Source of the DNA: Spodoptera frugiperda
Lineage: Eukaryota; Arthropoda; Insecta; Lepidoptera; Noctuidae
DNA: 64,000 nt
Assembly: GCF_023101765.2 (NCBI RefSeq)
Contig: NC_064214.1
Location: 4,284,001-4,348,000, forward strand
Direction of reading: 5' to 3'
Part shown: in pieces, positions 1 through 10,350 of the stretch
How the letters are laid out: each line of letters opens with the position of its first letter
Position numbering within the stretch: the first letter of the stretch is position 1
Translations under genes and position numbers: made by a program
The notes under the pieces: generated by a model
Databases searched by the model: none
Seen by the model: only the letters and a program-made list of their open reading frames with translations
What the model was told of the DNA's origin: nothing

Positions 1-178
1 TGAATACCACACTAATTTTCAAATAGAAATTGACTTCGGAAGTCGTATTACAATAGACTTTTTTCCAATTAGACATTGTGAACAGTTTCGTCACTTTAAA
101 TAAATAAATATATCAGTACTGTTTTAGTTTCAATCCTCGACTAATCAAATATATTTCTTTTCCCGTTTTTTCTACCAG

Positions 179-306
179 CCTTAAAAGAAACAGTAACAAA
201 GATAGTAAATCTACTTTTCAACATGGTGTCTCTCGTCAAACCGAAATCCTCTCAAGTTTTACGAAGCAGGTCTCGTCGTAAAGTCGGCTGGGTACAATGC
301 TGTTGA
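179..306 (+). CDS. Possible terminal coding exon of an unseen plus-strand gene
   Basis: A strong pyrimidine tract and acceptor (CCCGTTTTTTCTACCAG) is followed by 42 open codons encoding LKETVTKIVNLL, a middle part with VKPKSSQV and an Arg/Ser-rich end RSRSRRKVGW-VQCC before TGA at 304-306. AATAAA occurs at 638-643. The peptide looks like an amphipathic helix then a basic tail; I do not recognise it. No upstream exon is in the window. It would be convergent with Fur2 but 58 kb away. It may equally be chance. Confidence 0.22.
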
Positions 307-1084
307 CTCGTACGTGATATGTCACATTCATAGTCTTTGATGGATTTATGCCTTTCAATGTCTTATGGTCCTAGAGATGTCTTTGTTATGGCCACATTTT
401 GTTGAGGCCTGACGCCTTTTGTTCGATAGTTTTTGATAGCATCGTAAAGGTAAGGACTGTCTTGATGGTCGAGTGATTTGCGGGTGCGATTGCTGTGCAA
501 AATTCCGTCTGATTCCCATTCGTGACTTTTTGAGTTTTGTCAGTTATTTTTGGGGATAGAAAGCCTTTTTTTTATTATAAAAGTTATTTGCCCTAGCTTA
601 AAAATCTTTTTAATGCATAATTGTCTATAATTGTCCAATAAATCATTTATTTAAAACAAGACTCTCAAAATCCCAACACAAGACATTACCAGCAAGGTAA
701 TCCTTTTTACGTCATTGTTATACTAAGAGCCAATATCAATTCATTCGCTGTACCTTCCTCCCCTCAAGAGAACGGCATACAGACATAAAACAATACCTTC
801 ACCCTCAGATTGGGGTCACCAAACTCCGCGTAACTTCATCAAGATTCAATTCACAAAAGTTTGCGCCAACAATTGAAGTAAGCGCAAAACAAACACACCA
901 AGAGTTGGGCCAACAGTTTGACAAACCTGACTTTGGCCCAGGTTTGGTATTCATATTAACCACCATCTGAGAAGATTACAAAGCCCGTCAGGGTAATTTA
1001 GTATGAGTTAGTTTTAACCTTAACGTGTTCATGGAAGGATATTACATTTTATAGAAGAGCTACTTGATTTAAATGAATTGCTTT
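307..1084. other. Non-coding stretch, no named feature
   Basis: Moderately AT-rich. It contains the AATAAA at 638-643 that could serve the possible exon to its left, and otherwise nothing I can identify. Confidence 0.5.
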
Positions 1085-1262
1085 GTTAGCTTTTTTTGAG
1101 GGAGAAAATCATCCAATGATTTATTCCGCCTTAGACGAAGTGAGAGGGAGTGTCAGACTCTTACTAACCAAGAACCACCCTGTTCCTACTCGTGCTTTTC
1201 GGGCCAGAATCCCTCTAAGCACGCTCGGTAGTCCGCAGCTCCGGATGATTTGTTACCTAGTA
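1085..1262 (+). repeat. Family R3 repeat (GGGCTCCGGCTC family), copy 1
   Basis: This GC-richer dispersed element is recognised because the same order of blocks recurs at 10147, 16476 and 33584: a T-run then GAGGG-GAAA, ATCCAATGAT, GTGTCAGACTCTTACT, AACCACCC-GTTC, and a Cys-free end AGTCCGCAG-TCCGGAT. No tRNA-like box is visible, so it is not obviously a SINE; it might be a Helitron-like or older non-autonomous element. This copy is in plus orientation and somewhat diverged. Confidence 0.7.
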
Positions 1263-2647
1263 CATTTAACAGTAGAACACATTCAGAACCACAATTGAGT
1301 TATTTAAATAATACCTAGTATAACAAGTTTTTTTTTTATTTCAGAGAACAGATTATTTAATAACAAAAAGTGTGTCATTTAGTAGGTTAAGTATCGTCGA
1401 CCCATAATTTCTCAGTAGCTTTCGATAGAATCCTATAAATAGAATTCGGAGAAAATATAAATAAATAACAATTACTACTGCCAGATAGCATAATTTACTA
1501 TGACAAGTACGTATATAACCTTAATAAAAAAAGAACTATTGAAACCCATGATTTCCATAAATAGGCCCAGTCACTTACTATCAGATAAACTGAAATAAAA
1601 TACGCTACAACCAAAGAAATAAACGACACCGTACTCAAGTATACATTAAAAAAGTGCGCGTGAAAATAAAATTTACTTTCTCTAAGATACAGATAGAACG
1701 CCTAAAAGCTGGGCTAAATTATAGCACTTCCATTCTCTCTATGGCCTCGCTTAGTCCCTTCAGAGCATACAATCTTATTGGATCAGGCCTTAGCTAATGT
1801 TTGCGCAGTCCACGCGAAACTGCTGAGATTCAATTTTATGTTCCATACTCTTTAGTTGACCCATCAGATTAGCTATCTGCCGTGCCAAGACCTCTATATC
1901 ATATGTTTCCGAGGAAATATTGAATACCTTTTCTTGGCTATTTCTTTATCAAATAATTGGATGTTTTTCTCGATCCTATTATAGTTGTCTCTACTTTATA
2001 ATATTCATTATGCTTCTATACATTATCATACGAAATAAATAAGTTTTAAGGATCTTATTAAGGACTTAACCATTGCAACAAATGTTAAACCGTAAAGTCA
2101 AGGAGCTCAAGAGTGCAATTACCGTATACGAAGTCTTAGGTTTGGTTCCTATCTCAGGAAAAATATTATTTGGAACTTTGCCCGATATTTTGTAATATGT
2201 TTTGTTTACCCTCTGGGAAAATGGAACAAACATACAGTCACAAACTTTTTTATTTTATTGATTTTATGTAAATCAGAACTGTATCACAACTGCACTAGGT
2301 TCAAAATTCTAAAAGAATCACTTTATCATACTTATGTTGTACAGTTATCTTTTCAACCTTTTTAATTAACAAAACTAAGAAACTACCTCAGTAAAAATCA
2401 ATTAATTTCATACTTTAACCATCTACAATAAAGTTCAAATTCTGATATCCCCACAAAGACCAAAAATAAAAAATTCAATGTCAGTCGACGTGAGGGAACA
2501 TAATGTAAACCGAATATGAAAATAATACATATACACTATACATTATGCAGGAAATAAAGGATAAAGTTATTTAGAAAATTGAACCATATTATGTTTTACA
2601 TAGCGTGTAATATTATTTGACGAATAAGTTAGTTTTTGTTTTCTTTT
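1263..2647. other. AT-rich non-coding stretch
   Basis: I see no gene, RNA or clear repeat here. Confidence 0.5.
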
Positions 2648-2790
2648 CCTAGTTCCCCAATAACCCTTAAAACTCCCAAAAGGCCAGAAACGCACTTGTA
2701 ACTCCTATGGTGTTTCAGCTGTCCATAGGCGACTATTGCTTACCATCAGGTGATCCATCTGCTCGTTTACCAGCTTATACTATTAAAAAA
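2648..2790 (-). repeat. Family R1 repeat fragment (GGTAAGCAATCGCC family), reverse
   Basis: It reads CCCAATAACCCTTAAA, AAAAGGCCAGAAACGCACTTG, CTATGGTG and ATTGCTTACCATCAGGTGATCC in order, the reverse of the R1 head. The element is truncated: the part with the GCAAGCGTTGTTTCAC block is absent. Confidence 0.75.
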
Positions 2791-4537
2791 AGAAGTTACT
2801 TAAATTGCATCCCCACTTTACTTAACCTGCAAAAAAGGGGTGTGCAGATAAGTGCCAATGATTGACTTTAACACGGCTATAGGGTCCTTTTGTAGCTGAT
2901 ACCCTTGTAACGACGGGAGATACCGCTCGACCCTCTTTTAGAAACTTAAACTGGTAACCCTATATCTTTTGGAGCATCTGAATAGTTTCTTGTTTGTTGG
3001 GTATCTGTTTTACGGGTGCAGGTGTACATTCCTATCGAATTTGGTTAGACGTAACTGGAACACGGAATAAAATTTTACATTCACTGCTTTCGATGTTTTG
3101 TTTTTATTACGTGTATGTTTAGAGAGTTGGTGTCATTTTTGTGAAGAAATGGTATTTTCTTATAATGGTATGTTAGTGTTTTTAAAACTACTTATGTAAA
3201 TTTTCCATTATTTTGTTTACCTGTCGTACTCAGATTCATTTAATTTGTTACCTATTATCTAACCCACTAATAAAATAGTTACTAAGGAACAGTATAAGTA
3301 ATCATTAAATGTCTTTGAGTGCGGCGGTAAGTTAGTTACGGTTTGGTTTAAGTTTAATGCTTCCTATTTTATGTTACTAACAATTAAAAGATTCTAATGT
3401 TGCAAGTATATGTGGGCGGTGCTGATCGCTTACCATCAGATATTAAATAAGAACGTCTGCTTGTTTATCTTATAAAAAATACAGTTACAATTCTTAAAAC
3501 AGCACGTTTTCAATAAAGTAGAATTTCTTGTGATGAATATTTAAGCATTATTTTTCATTGCTTATCACATAAAATAGACGTTAAAAAAGAAATGTGTAAA
3601 TGAAACGAAAATACAATGTTACTCGACGTCAGATTAAAAAACTAAGCCTGTCTATGTTGGGATGAAAAGAAAATCATTTTTATGGTTCACAGGCTACGAA
3701 AAACATCTAAAAATGCTGGCAGGTGATAAACTGCCAAATAAATGTGGAGGCTTTTTACAAGCCTTTTTCTAGAGTCGGCGTTGAGCTGGCGATATCTTTG
3801 GTTTTTTGTCAAAAAGTCCGTCCCACTGTGTGGATAATGTAATGCGTTTGAAAGCGTAAAGACGTAAATTCTCAACGTAATATCATCTTTATTTTTCTAA
3901 GATAAAGCTGATTTTGGCAGATCTAACATATAACATATTCTTGTGTACCCACCCTGTCCTAATCTAAGTTAACAATCATAACAATTACGTAAAACTTGGA
4001 AATAGTAATCATAATGAAAAATAAAATAGTGTGGTGCAGTACGTTATGTAAAATGTTGAAACAGAAATATGGAAAAACATATACCGAAAAATGAAATCAT
4101 ACGTCATAACAAATATCGTTCACGTTTTTACGCAGAAAACCAATCCTGCCTTCAAGCGGTGACGTGATATTCTATCAAAAAACCATGGTGCACCACATGC
4201 TGGATTTTTTCAATAAGTTTATCAGTGTGAAACATTAATATCGTACTGCGTCGAAATATTTCTAGAATAAAAATGTCCTCGAATATCAATTTTTTCGTTC
4301 AGAACAAAATATGGATGGATTTTTATTAACAAAGGAACCGAAAATGGAATAGATATGAAGCATACAGCGGACGACGTCTTTCCCTCACTATCATGTTAGC
4401 GAGATTCAAAAGATGTGGAAAAATGATTTATTCCTTCATTTCGAAGCAGGCTTACTTATCACAATGGAAATATCTTTGAATAAAGAATAAAATCTGAGAT
4501 ATGTACGTACTTATTTTAGGACTTTCACTCATGAGAA
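2791..4537. other. AT-rich non-coding stretch with small repeat debris
   Basis: At about 3290-3345 there is the right end of family R12 (GTAATCATTAAATG then GCGGCGGTAAG), and at 3412-3445 a short scrap resembling R1 (GCGGTGCTGATCGCTTACCATCAG). Nothing else is recognised. Confidence 0.5.
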
Positions 4538-4712
4538 ACTTTTTTTAAACGTTGTGCACACTAGGATTTTCTTCTATATGATGGGTGCAAACATACAAGT
4601 TCACACCCATCACACCCAAACCCGAAACAACAATTTGTGGATCACACAAAGAGTTGCACTCCATGCGAGAATCGAACCCGCTGCACGTTGCGCGGCAGCT
4701 GTTCCATGGGTG
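4538..4712 (-). repeat. Family R2 tRNA-derived SINE, reverse, copy 1
   Basis: R2 has a tRNA-like head and a conserved body. Read forward the blocks are a promoter A-like box (TGGTGCGGTGGCTAGGC, seen best at 60372), a B box (GGTTCGATTCC, best at 18005), CGGAG-AACTCTTTGTGTGATCC, ACAAATTGTTG, CTTGTATGTTTGTAAACGC, CACGACACAGGAG and an AACGTTTTT-A-run end. In this copy all blocks are present in reverse from AAACGTTGTG to GAATCGAACCCG. Confidence 0.85.
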
Positions 4713-5267
4713 CGTTATTAAACTTAAACTACAATTTTCTTCAAGATGATTATATTATTTATAAGAAGCAGATACTATACTAATATTACAGAAATATATC
4801 ATTAAAACCATACCAAATTTTTCAACATTGTTTGTCATCAAACTCCAACCTGGATATTTGTGTGCGGTGCAATCTACTCTAATTTAGCGTAATCCATGCC
4901 AAGCAAATTTATGCTCTAAGAGCATTACAAACATTTAAGTACACAATTACTTCGATAATCTAATTGCAACTATAGGTAGCAAGTACTTTCCATTAGAGCA
5001 CAATTTCCAGTATCAAAGTGTAGGATAAAACATCTCGTTATATTTTTTTATGAAATATATTCGAGAGGCCTTTGATGTTTTAGTTAGAGATAATTAAATT
5101 TCTTCTGACAGACTCAATTAAGTTGTCCGAAAACAGGCATGTAATGTAATCAAACAGCAGAGTATCTCGCTTCTATATTACATATTAAAACACTCATATT
5201 TTTGTTCACAAGATTATTAAGATATTTCATGATGACTTTTTACAATGGAATTTTACAGGTAGACCAA
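4713..5267. other. AT-rich non-coding stretch
   Basis: No feature recognised. Confidence 0.5.
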
Positions 5268-5492
5268 GGATTTTTTTATGGTAAACGAGCACACGGATAA
5301 CCAGGGGCCTTAGTCTGCTATTACAATTGTGTCAGAATGGTCGATCACTGATCAGTGTGAGAGGGATGGAGCTATACAACCTACATAGCTCCGTCCCTCT
5401 CGCACTGCTCAGTGATCGACCATTCTGACACAATTGTAATAGCAGACTAAGGCCCCAGATGGTAAGCAATCGCCGCCGCCCATGGACATATC
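5268..5492 (+). repeat. Family R1 fragment split by a hairpin insertion
   Basis: The left piece (TATGGTAAACGAGCACACGG, to 5304) and right piece (GATGGTAAGCAATCGCCGCC, from 5456) are adjacent in intact R1 copies such as 20210. A 151-bp inverted-repeat element sits between them. After 5492 similarity to R1 stops. Confidence 0.8.
5305..5455. mobile_element. 151-bp near-perfect hairpin MITE
   Basis: Two arms of 71 bases (5305-5375 and 5385-5455) are inverted copies with three mismatches, around a 9-base loop. The ends are GGGCCTTAGTCTGC and its complement. CAG lies on both sides (5302-5304 and 5456-5458) as a candidate 3-bp target duplication. The insertion splits an R1 repeat, so it is younger than that copy. 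No coding capacity. The superfamily is unknown to me. Confidence 0.88.
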
Positions 5493-5689
5493 TATGAGTG
5501 ATACTGTCATTTCTACTCAATAAGCCAGTTGACGCAAAATATAATAACAAGTAACTATTCCTTGGTAAATCTATACATATAATAAAATCGTAGAAAAGTG
5601 CTGTCTGTACATTGAAAATAAAAATAAAAAAAATAGCAGGGGTTATTGTTATGTCGATGTCGAACCCAAAAATGTAATTAACTTTTTTT

Positions 5690-6000
5690 TTGTCTGTTTG
5701 TCTGTTTGTCTGTTTGTCTGTTCGTCTGTGCGCGCTAATCTCAGAAACGGCTGATCCGAGTTGGATGCGGTTTTCACGAATATATTGTGGGATGCTTAAA
5801 TTTACATTTAGTGTTTGTTTCATGTCAATCGGTTCATAAATAAAAAAGTTATGTCAAATTAAAGAATCACGTCGAACATTCTATGCTTATACCATTAATC
5901 TCCGCAACTATTTGACGGATTTGGTTGAAATTTGGTACAGATATAGTTTAGAACCTTAGAAAGGACATAGATATATTTTTATTTCAAAAATCAAAAAATA
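5690..6000 (+). repeat. LINE/Helitron-like repeat tail with (TGTTTGTC)n
   Basis: A short (TTTGTCTG)n tract at 5692-5728 leads into GCGCTAATCTCAGAAACGG, CTGATCCGAGTTGGATGCGG and later AACTATTTGACGGATTTGG and AAATTTGGTACAGATATAG. This phrase order is typical of abundant lepidopteran non-autonomous element tails. No protein remains. Confidence 0.6.
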
Positions 6001-6021
6001 AAAATAAGAAATAAATTATTT

Positions 6022-6324
6022 ATAAATAATTCTATGTCGATCGTTACACGACTTCGGTTCATGTTATTGTTTTAATTTATCGAAAAAAAGTAAATAAATA
6101 GTAAAAAGGTATCGAAAAAAATAATATCAATATAATAAAACATTTAGTACAAAGAAAATGCTCTAACGGAGTATAGATAATTCTATGTCGATCGTTACAC
6201 GACTTCGGTTCATGTTATTGTTTTAATTCATCGAAAAAAGTAAATAAATAGTAAAAAGGTATGAAAAAAATAATATCAATATAATTAAACTTTTAGTACA
6301 AAGAAAATGCCCGAACGGAGTATA
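6022..6324 (+). repeat. Tandem dimer with ~151-bp period
   Basis: The block TCTATGTCGATCGTTACACG begins at 6031 and again at 6182, and is followed both times by ACTTCGGTTCATGTTATTG, AAGTAAATAAATAGTAAAAAG and AGTACAAAGAAAATGC. The copies differ by a few percent. It is probably an internal duplication of the surrounding repeat. Confidence 0.85.
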
Positions 6325-7020
6325 AATAAATAATCCAAGTTGTCTTTATCCTCGATAGATCGAAATAGATCGCGCTATGGTTTCGTTACATTCATTTGGT
6401 TGGGTATCGGCCGAGCGCTTCGGTACTATCGTAGAAAAAGTGTATTATCAGTCGTATGATTATTTGTCTGTAGTGGTCCTGCTGTTTCGTATATTCTAAA
6501 TTGGTTTCGTTGTATTTGTCAATTAATAAGTTTATTTGTTTTCCTGGTTTTTTGGTTAAACTATTTAACGTAGGTTTAGTTTGATATCGATTATTAGTAG
6601 TTACTGTAGTTAGTTTTTTTAATAAAATTGTAAGTATAATTTATAAATTAATTAGATTAGATTTAAGTCGTTTCTTTTAAATTATTTAGTTTAAGCTTGG
6701 TTATTATAGCATAGAGGATAGGTTGTAATATAGTTTCTTTTTTAATTGTTATAAATTCGTAATTCGTAGCTTTCTTTAGTTTTAAGTTAGTTTAAGTCCA
6801 TTTTTAAACTATTTTTTCAATGCCTAAAAGTGAGTATATATACATCTATTAAATTCAAACGCAGAGCTCATTATGTTGATTTTTGAAGAGTTCCCTGGAA
6901 TATCTTCCACATCTCATTTTTGAAGAGATCCCGCGAGATCGGGAACTATGTGGTTAAAACCAAAAATTTGCCGGAAGTCACTATTCCACGCGAACGAAGT
7001 CGCGGGCAATACTTACTAAA
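6325..7020. repeat. Probable continuation of an old composite repeat
   Basis: This stretch starts with a GC-richer segment (GATCGCGCTATGG, GGCCGAGCGCTTCGG) and ends with GAACGAAGTCGCGGGC, a phrase that commonly ends lepidopteran repeats. The middle (6500-6840) is T-rich. I infer that 5690-7020 is one decayed element; its type is unclear. Confidence 0.4.
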
Positions 7021-7539
7021 GATGTCACTTGTATCCTCCACCACTAAGTCATAACCTTAAAACCGAAACTTTGAGTAGGGTCAGCAAAATACGATCCCTA
7101 TGCCATAATCAAAGTTATAACAACTCGATACTGTTATTATTCGTGTTTCTGTTATAAAAGTTATAACACAGTTGATGTAACTAATATTTTAAGTTAGTTC
7201 GTGTGACGTGGCGAATGTTTTGACAGCACCCTGTAGTTTGCTATGTGAAGTTGCGCGTTGAAATAATTCGAATGAATGAGTTTCTGTGTTCGCTAACTAA
7301 GTAAATGTTATGTGAAATTATTTTGTAGCGTTTTTATGATGGGTTTGCTTAATATTTATTTCGAGTATATTGTATTAAAAAATATTTGCTATTTTCTAAG
7401 TCGAAAGTCATCCAATGCTTATTAAAGGCCTCTTTACTTATTATTTTTTATTTATTAGGCTCATTAGCACTTATTTACATTCAAACATAAAATGAATTAC
7501 ACAATTAAAGATAAAAATGCAATAATAACGCTGAAACTA

Positions 7540-7652
7540 CTAATCAGATTTTGATCAGATTTGGTATACAGACACGGTATGATTGGGTGACAGGATACTT
7601 TTTAACCGACAGGAACGCGGGCGACGCCGCTGGCCGAAGCTAGTGTTGTAAA
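7540..7652 (+). repeat. Family R5 repeat tail, copy 1
   Basis: Recognised by GCTGAAACTACTAATCAG, AGATTTGGTATACAGACA, GGGTGACAGGATACTTTTTA and GAACGCGGGCGACGCCGC followed by AAGCTAGT. The same series recurs at 22190-22340, 23880-24032 and (reverse) 25945-26030. It is an abundant lepidopteran repeat tail whose parent element I cannot name. Confidence 0.75.
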
Positions 7653-8139
7653 ATTCTCAGTATACAACCGAAAATTTGCTGCTTTCATCTGTGAACTTCC
7701 TTAAGGTTAGCCTTGAAAGAATGCCCATGACATAGAGTCAGCCGGCACAGATATTTTGTATTCAGTTTTATTAATATAACCGCCAACCGGTTGGTGGCCA
7801 AACGCAGACTTATCACCGTTAAAAAAACCGTGCAGTCAAATACGCCATCGATACAGTTTATTTAACTCTACTATTTACTAATACTAATTTCCTTAAGCTA
7901 GTTCTTTACTAAAGCTCCCAATAGTGTTGCTAGCACTGTTTATTAATGTCGATTGGCAAGACAGGGAGCCAGATAATATTGTAGTTTCAGGTTTATTTCC
8001 AACCGCACCTCTCAAAACCAATTAGTGTGAGTTACTGGGAATTAAGCCGATATTGTTAGAGTATTGTGTAATGAAATAATATTTAGCCATCTGTAATTAC
8101 TTATGTAGGAGTAAGTAACTGTTTGATTTTTGAATGACT

Positions 8140-8360
8140 TAATCCTCTTCAATCTCCTAAATACACGGACCGCATTTTATAATCCTTTCTTAACATCCAA
8201 GGTATTGTGGGTGGCCATGGGTGGTACCAATTGTTAACTATAAAATTAAATAGCATTTCAGTATTCGGAGGTTAATCCTTCTACAAAAGACGTGCATTTG
8301 TTAGTCCTTTTTTAACACCAAAAGGTATTGTGGGTGTCCATGGGTGGTGCCAATTGTTAA
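8140..8360 (+). repeat. Tandem duplication, ~122-bp period
   Basis: The block GGTATTGTGGGTG-CCATGGG-TGGT-CCAATTGTTAA occurs at about 8200-8238 and 8322-8360, preceded in each copy by TAATCC and GCATTT-T. The copies are diverged. It resembles part of an R1-like element but I could not assign it. Confidence 0.65.
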
Positions 8361-8699
8361 TCTATTCTATATACAAAATTAGAATTGTAAAATGATCTAC
8401 AATCATTGTGTAAAATAAACGGATTATACATAGTGGTAGTACTTGTAGATAACGATGGCAGATGAAAATTAGAAAGTGTCCCTACAGAAATATCAGATCG
8501 ATATTTTGCCATGTTAACCGAGTTGGAATGAGGCTTACTAAATTGTGATGAATCAACAAGATTAACAGTGTATACCATACATAGTAGCTTTTGAGACCAT
8601 ACTTATTATAGTAGGTACGGTACGTACTTCTAATTATACTTATGCCGTGATATTCATGAATTTATACGGTGAAGTAGTTTGTTTTTATACAGTCCAAAA

Positions 8700-9260
8700 A
8701 TCACAAGTTTAAATAATGTTTGACTTATTTTTACTACACTACAGAAGTTAAAAATATTAAAATGTCAACAAAAGTTTTGGCGCGAATCCGATTCCGATCC
8801 GAGAGCGGGCGGGTAATTTTTGTTCATTTTTGCCTTTTTTTATCTGTGAGCTTCAAAGTCTGTCTGGTGCCAAAAACACGAGTTTATGCTGAAAGACCCC
8901 AAACAAAATGGGCTTGTGATAAATGAACTCGTTTTTTATTTGGGAAAAAAGTAACAGGGCCAGTGACGTCACGATAAGGTTATGCCTGACGTAAACTTTT
9001 GGGTGTGCACTTCTGATTATGAAAACGTCTGTTTTAGTCCCTGTGTGAGTTTGGGCGATATTAACATATTATTATATGTGTCCACACCTACCAGTAATAA
9101 ATATGTATGTGTTGACATGTGTACATTTGTGTTGATTTTGTTATCTGTGGTCTTGTTTATGGCGTTCGTAATTTTTTTTCTGAAGTGGCCAGTGTTGTTT
9201 AATTTTTTTTTTTTGTTTTTATACTTTTGGTATAGGATAATTTTCACATAAGAACTTATT
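8700..9260. other. GC-contrasted non-coding island with a CRE-like palindrome
   Basis: It contains GGCGCGAATCCGATTCCG-ATCCGAGAGCGGGCGGG at about 8778-8812 and CCAGTGACGTCACGAT at about 8960, a perfect cAMP-response-type palindrome. Small ORFs on both strands (for example 8720-8926 plus) resemble no family I know. It could be regulatory or an unannotated repeat. Confidence 0.3.
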
Positions 9261-10039
9261 GTTAATTAATGTGTTATATCAGGATAATAGATGATCATAA
9301 ACTTTTATAAATATGAATATTGTTACATTATCCTTTTTGTGATCCCTGAGGCATGTATGCTGTTGATGCAATATCACAATAAAGCCGTGTACAATCCTGA
9401 AATATTGTTTTTTATTTCACTTTGCACTGGAAATGGAATCTTACGTATCTTTTACTGTACTGTTAAACAAATAAATATGTAACATAAAATAAAAACATAA
9501 CATAAAGGATAAACAACGAAACACGGTGTACGTATTGTAGATAGAGGTACAATTGAAAATTTAATTTTATAAAAACAAATAATACACATGTAACCATTTA
9601 AAAACTGAACCGAAAAACACTAATTTAATCGTCGTAATTGAACAAATAACTGGTGGACGAATTGAAAAAAGAAAATACCTATTGCTAAATTTGTCCTTTA
9701 ACCCCTTAAACCAAGGAAATATAAACCTTATACAGACTGAAAGAGGTCGTTTATCGACCCAAATTAAAATCGTTCGTTTTAATCTTTAAACTTAGATTAG
9801 AAAGGATTAATGGTAATCTTGAATACGGGTGTAAATTTAAATTAATCTCATGAAAATTATCCTTCATCCCGGGCCTTTATTGGTGCTTACACAACTTTTG
9901 ACTTTAATAGTTTCATATTTTAAAGTGGTGATTAATAAATAAGTGGTACTTACTATTACTATTACTGTGAGTGAAAGTATTACTGGAATATTTTTCGTTT
10001 TCGAAAATTAGTACCACGGAGTTTAGAATTGTGTCTGCC
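9261..10039. other. AT-rich non-coding stretch with a short (ACT)n tract
   Basis: A short TACTATTACTATTACT run lies near 9952. No gene recognised. Confidence 0.5.
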
Positions 10040-10350
10040 TAGTATATGGCAATAGGCTCACCTCCTATAACATGGGACTTATAATACGAATGGTTAAAAG
10101 GGGGTGTACATTGTATAGCAGCATTACATGCCGTAATGTGCCACCTCATTTTTTTGAGGGGGAAAGTCGTCCAAAGACTTCTCCCGCTTTGGGTGAGGTC
10201 AGTGTCAGACTCTTACTGACTAAAAACCACCCCGTTCATTCTCCTGCTTTGAGCCGGAGCCCCGGTAAACCCACTAGGTAGTCCGCAGTTCCGGATCGGG
10301 AATGTGCATTGTGCACCTCTGCCTACACCTTCGGGAATAAAAAGGCGTGA
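10040..10350 (+). repeat. Short interspersed element (R4) split by an R3 insertion
   Basis: The outer blocks are AGTATATGGCAATAGGCTCACC, CATGGGACTTATAATA, GGGGGTGTACATTGTA on the left, and CACCTCTGCCTACACC, TTCGGGAATAAAAAGGCGTGACG on the right, an order I know from noctuid SINE-like elements. The R3 element occupies about 10147-10297. AATGTGC occurs on both sides (before 10147 and after 10298) as a possible target duplication. Confidence 0.65.
10147..10297 (+). repeat. Family R3 repeat, copy 2 (nested)
   Basis: This is the best-preserved R3 copy: GAGGGGGAAAGTCGTCC, TGTCAGACTCTTACTGAC, AAAACCACCCCGTTC, TTTGAGCCGGAGCCCCGG and AGTCCGCAGTTCCGGATCGGG. It lies inside the R4 element. Confidence 0.8.

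Noticed and set aside
5332..5823. Minus-strand 163-codon ORF
   Set aside because: It runs through the hairpin element and the (TGTTTGTC)n tract, so it is an artefact of repeats.
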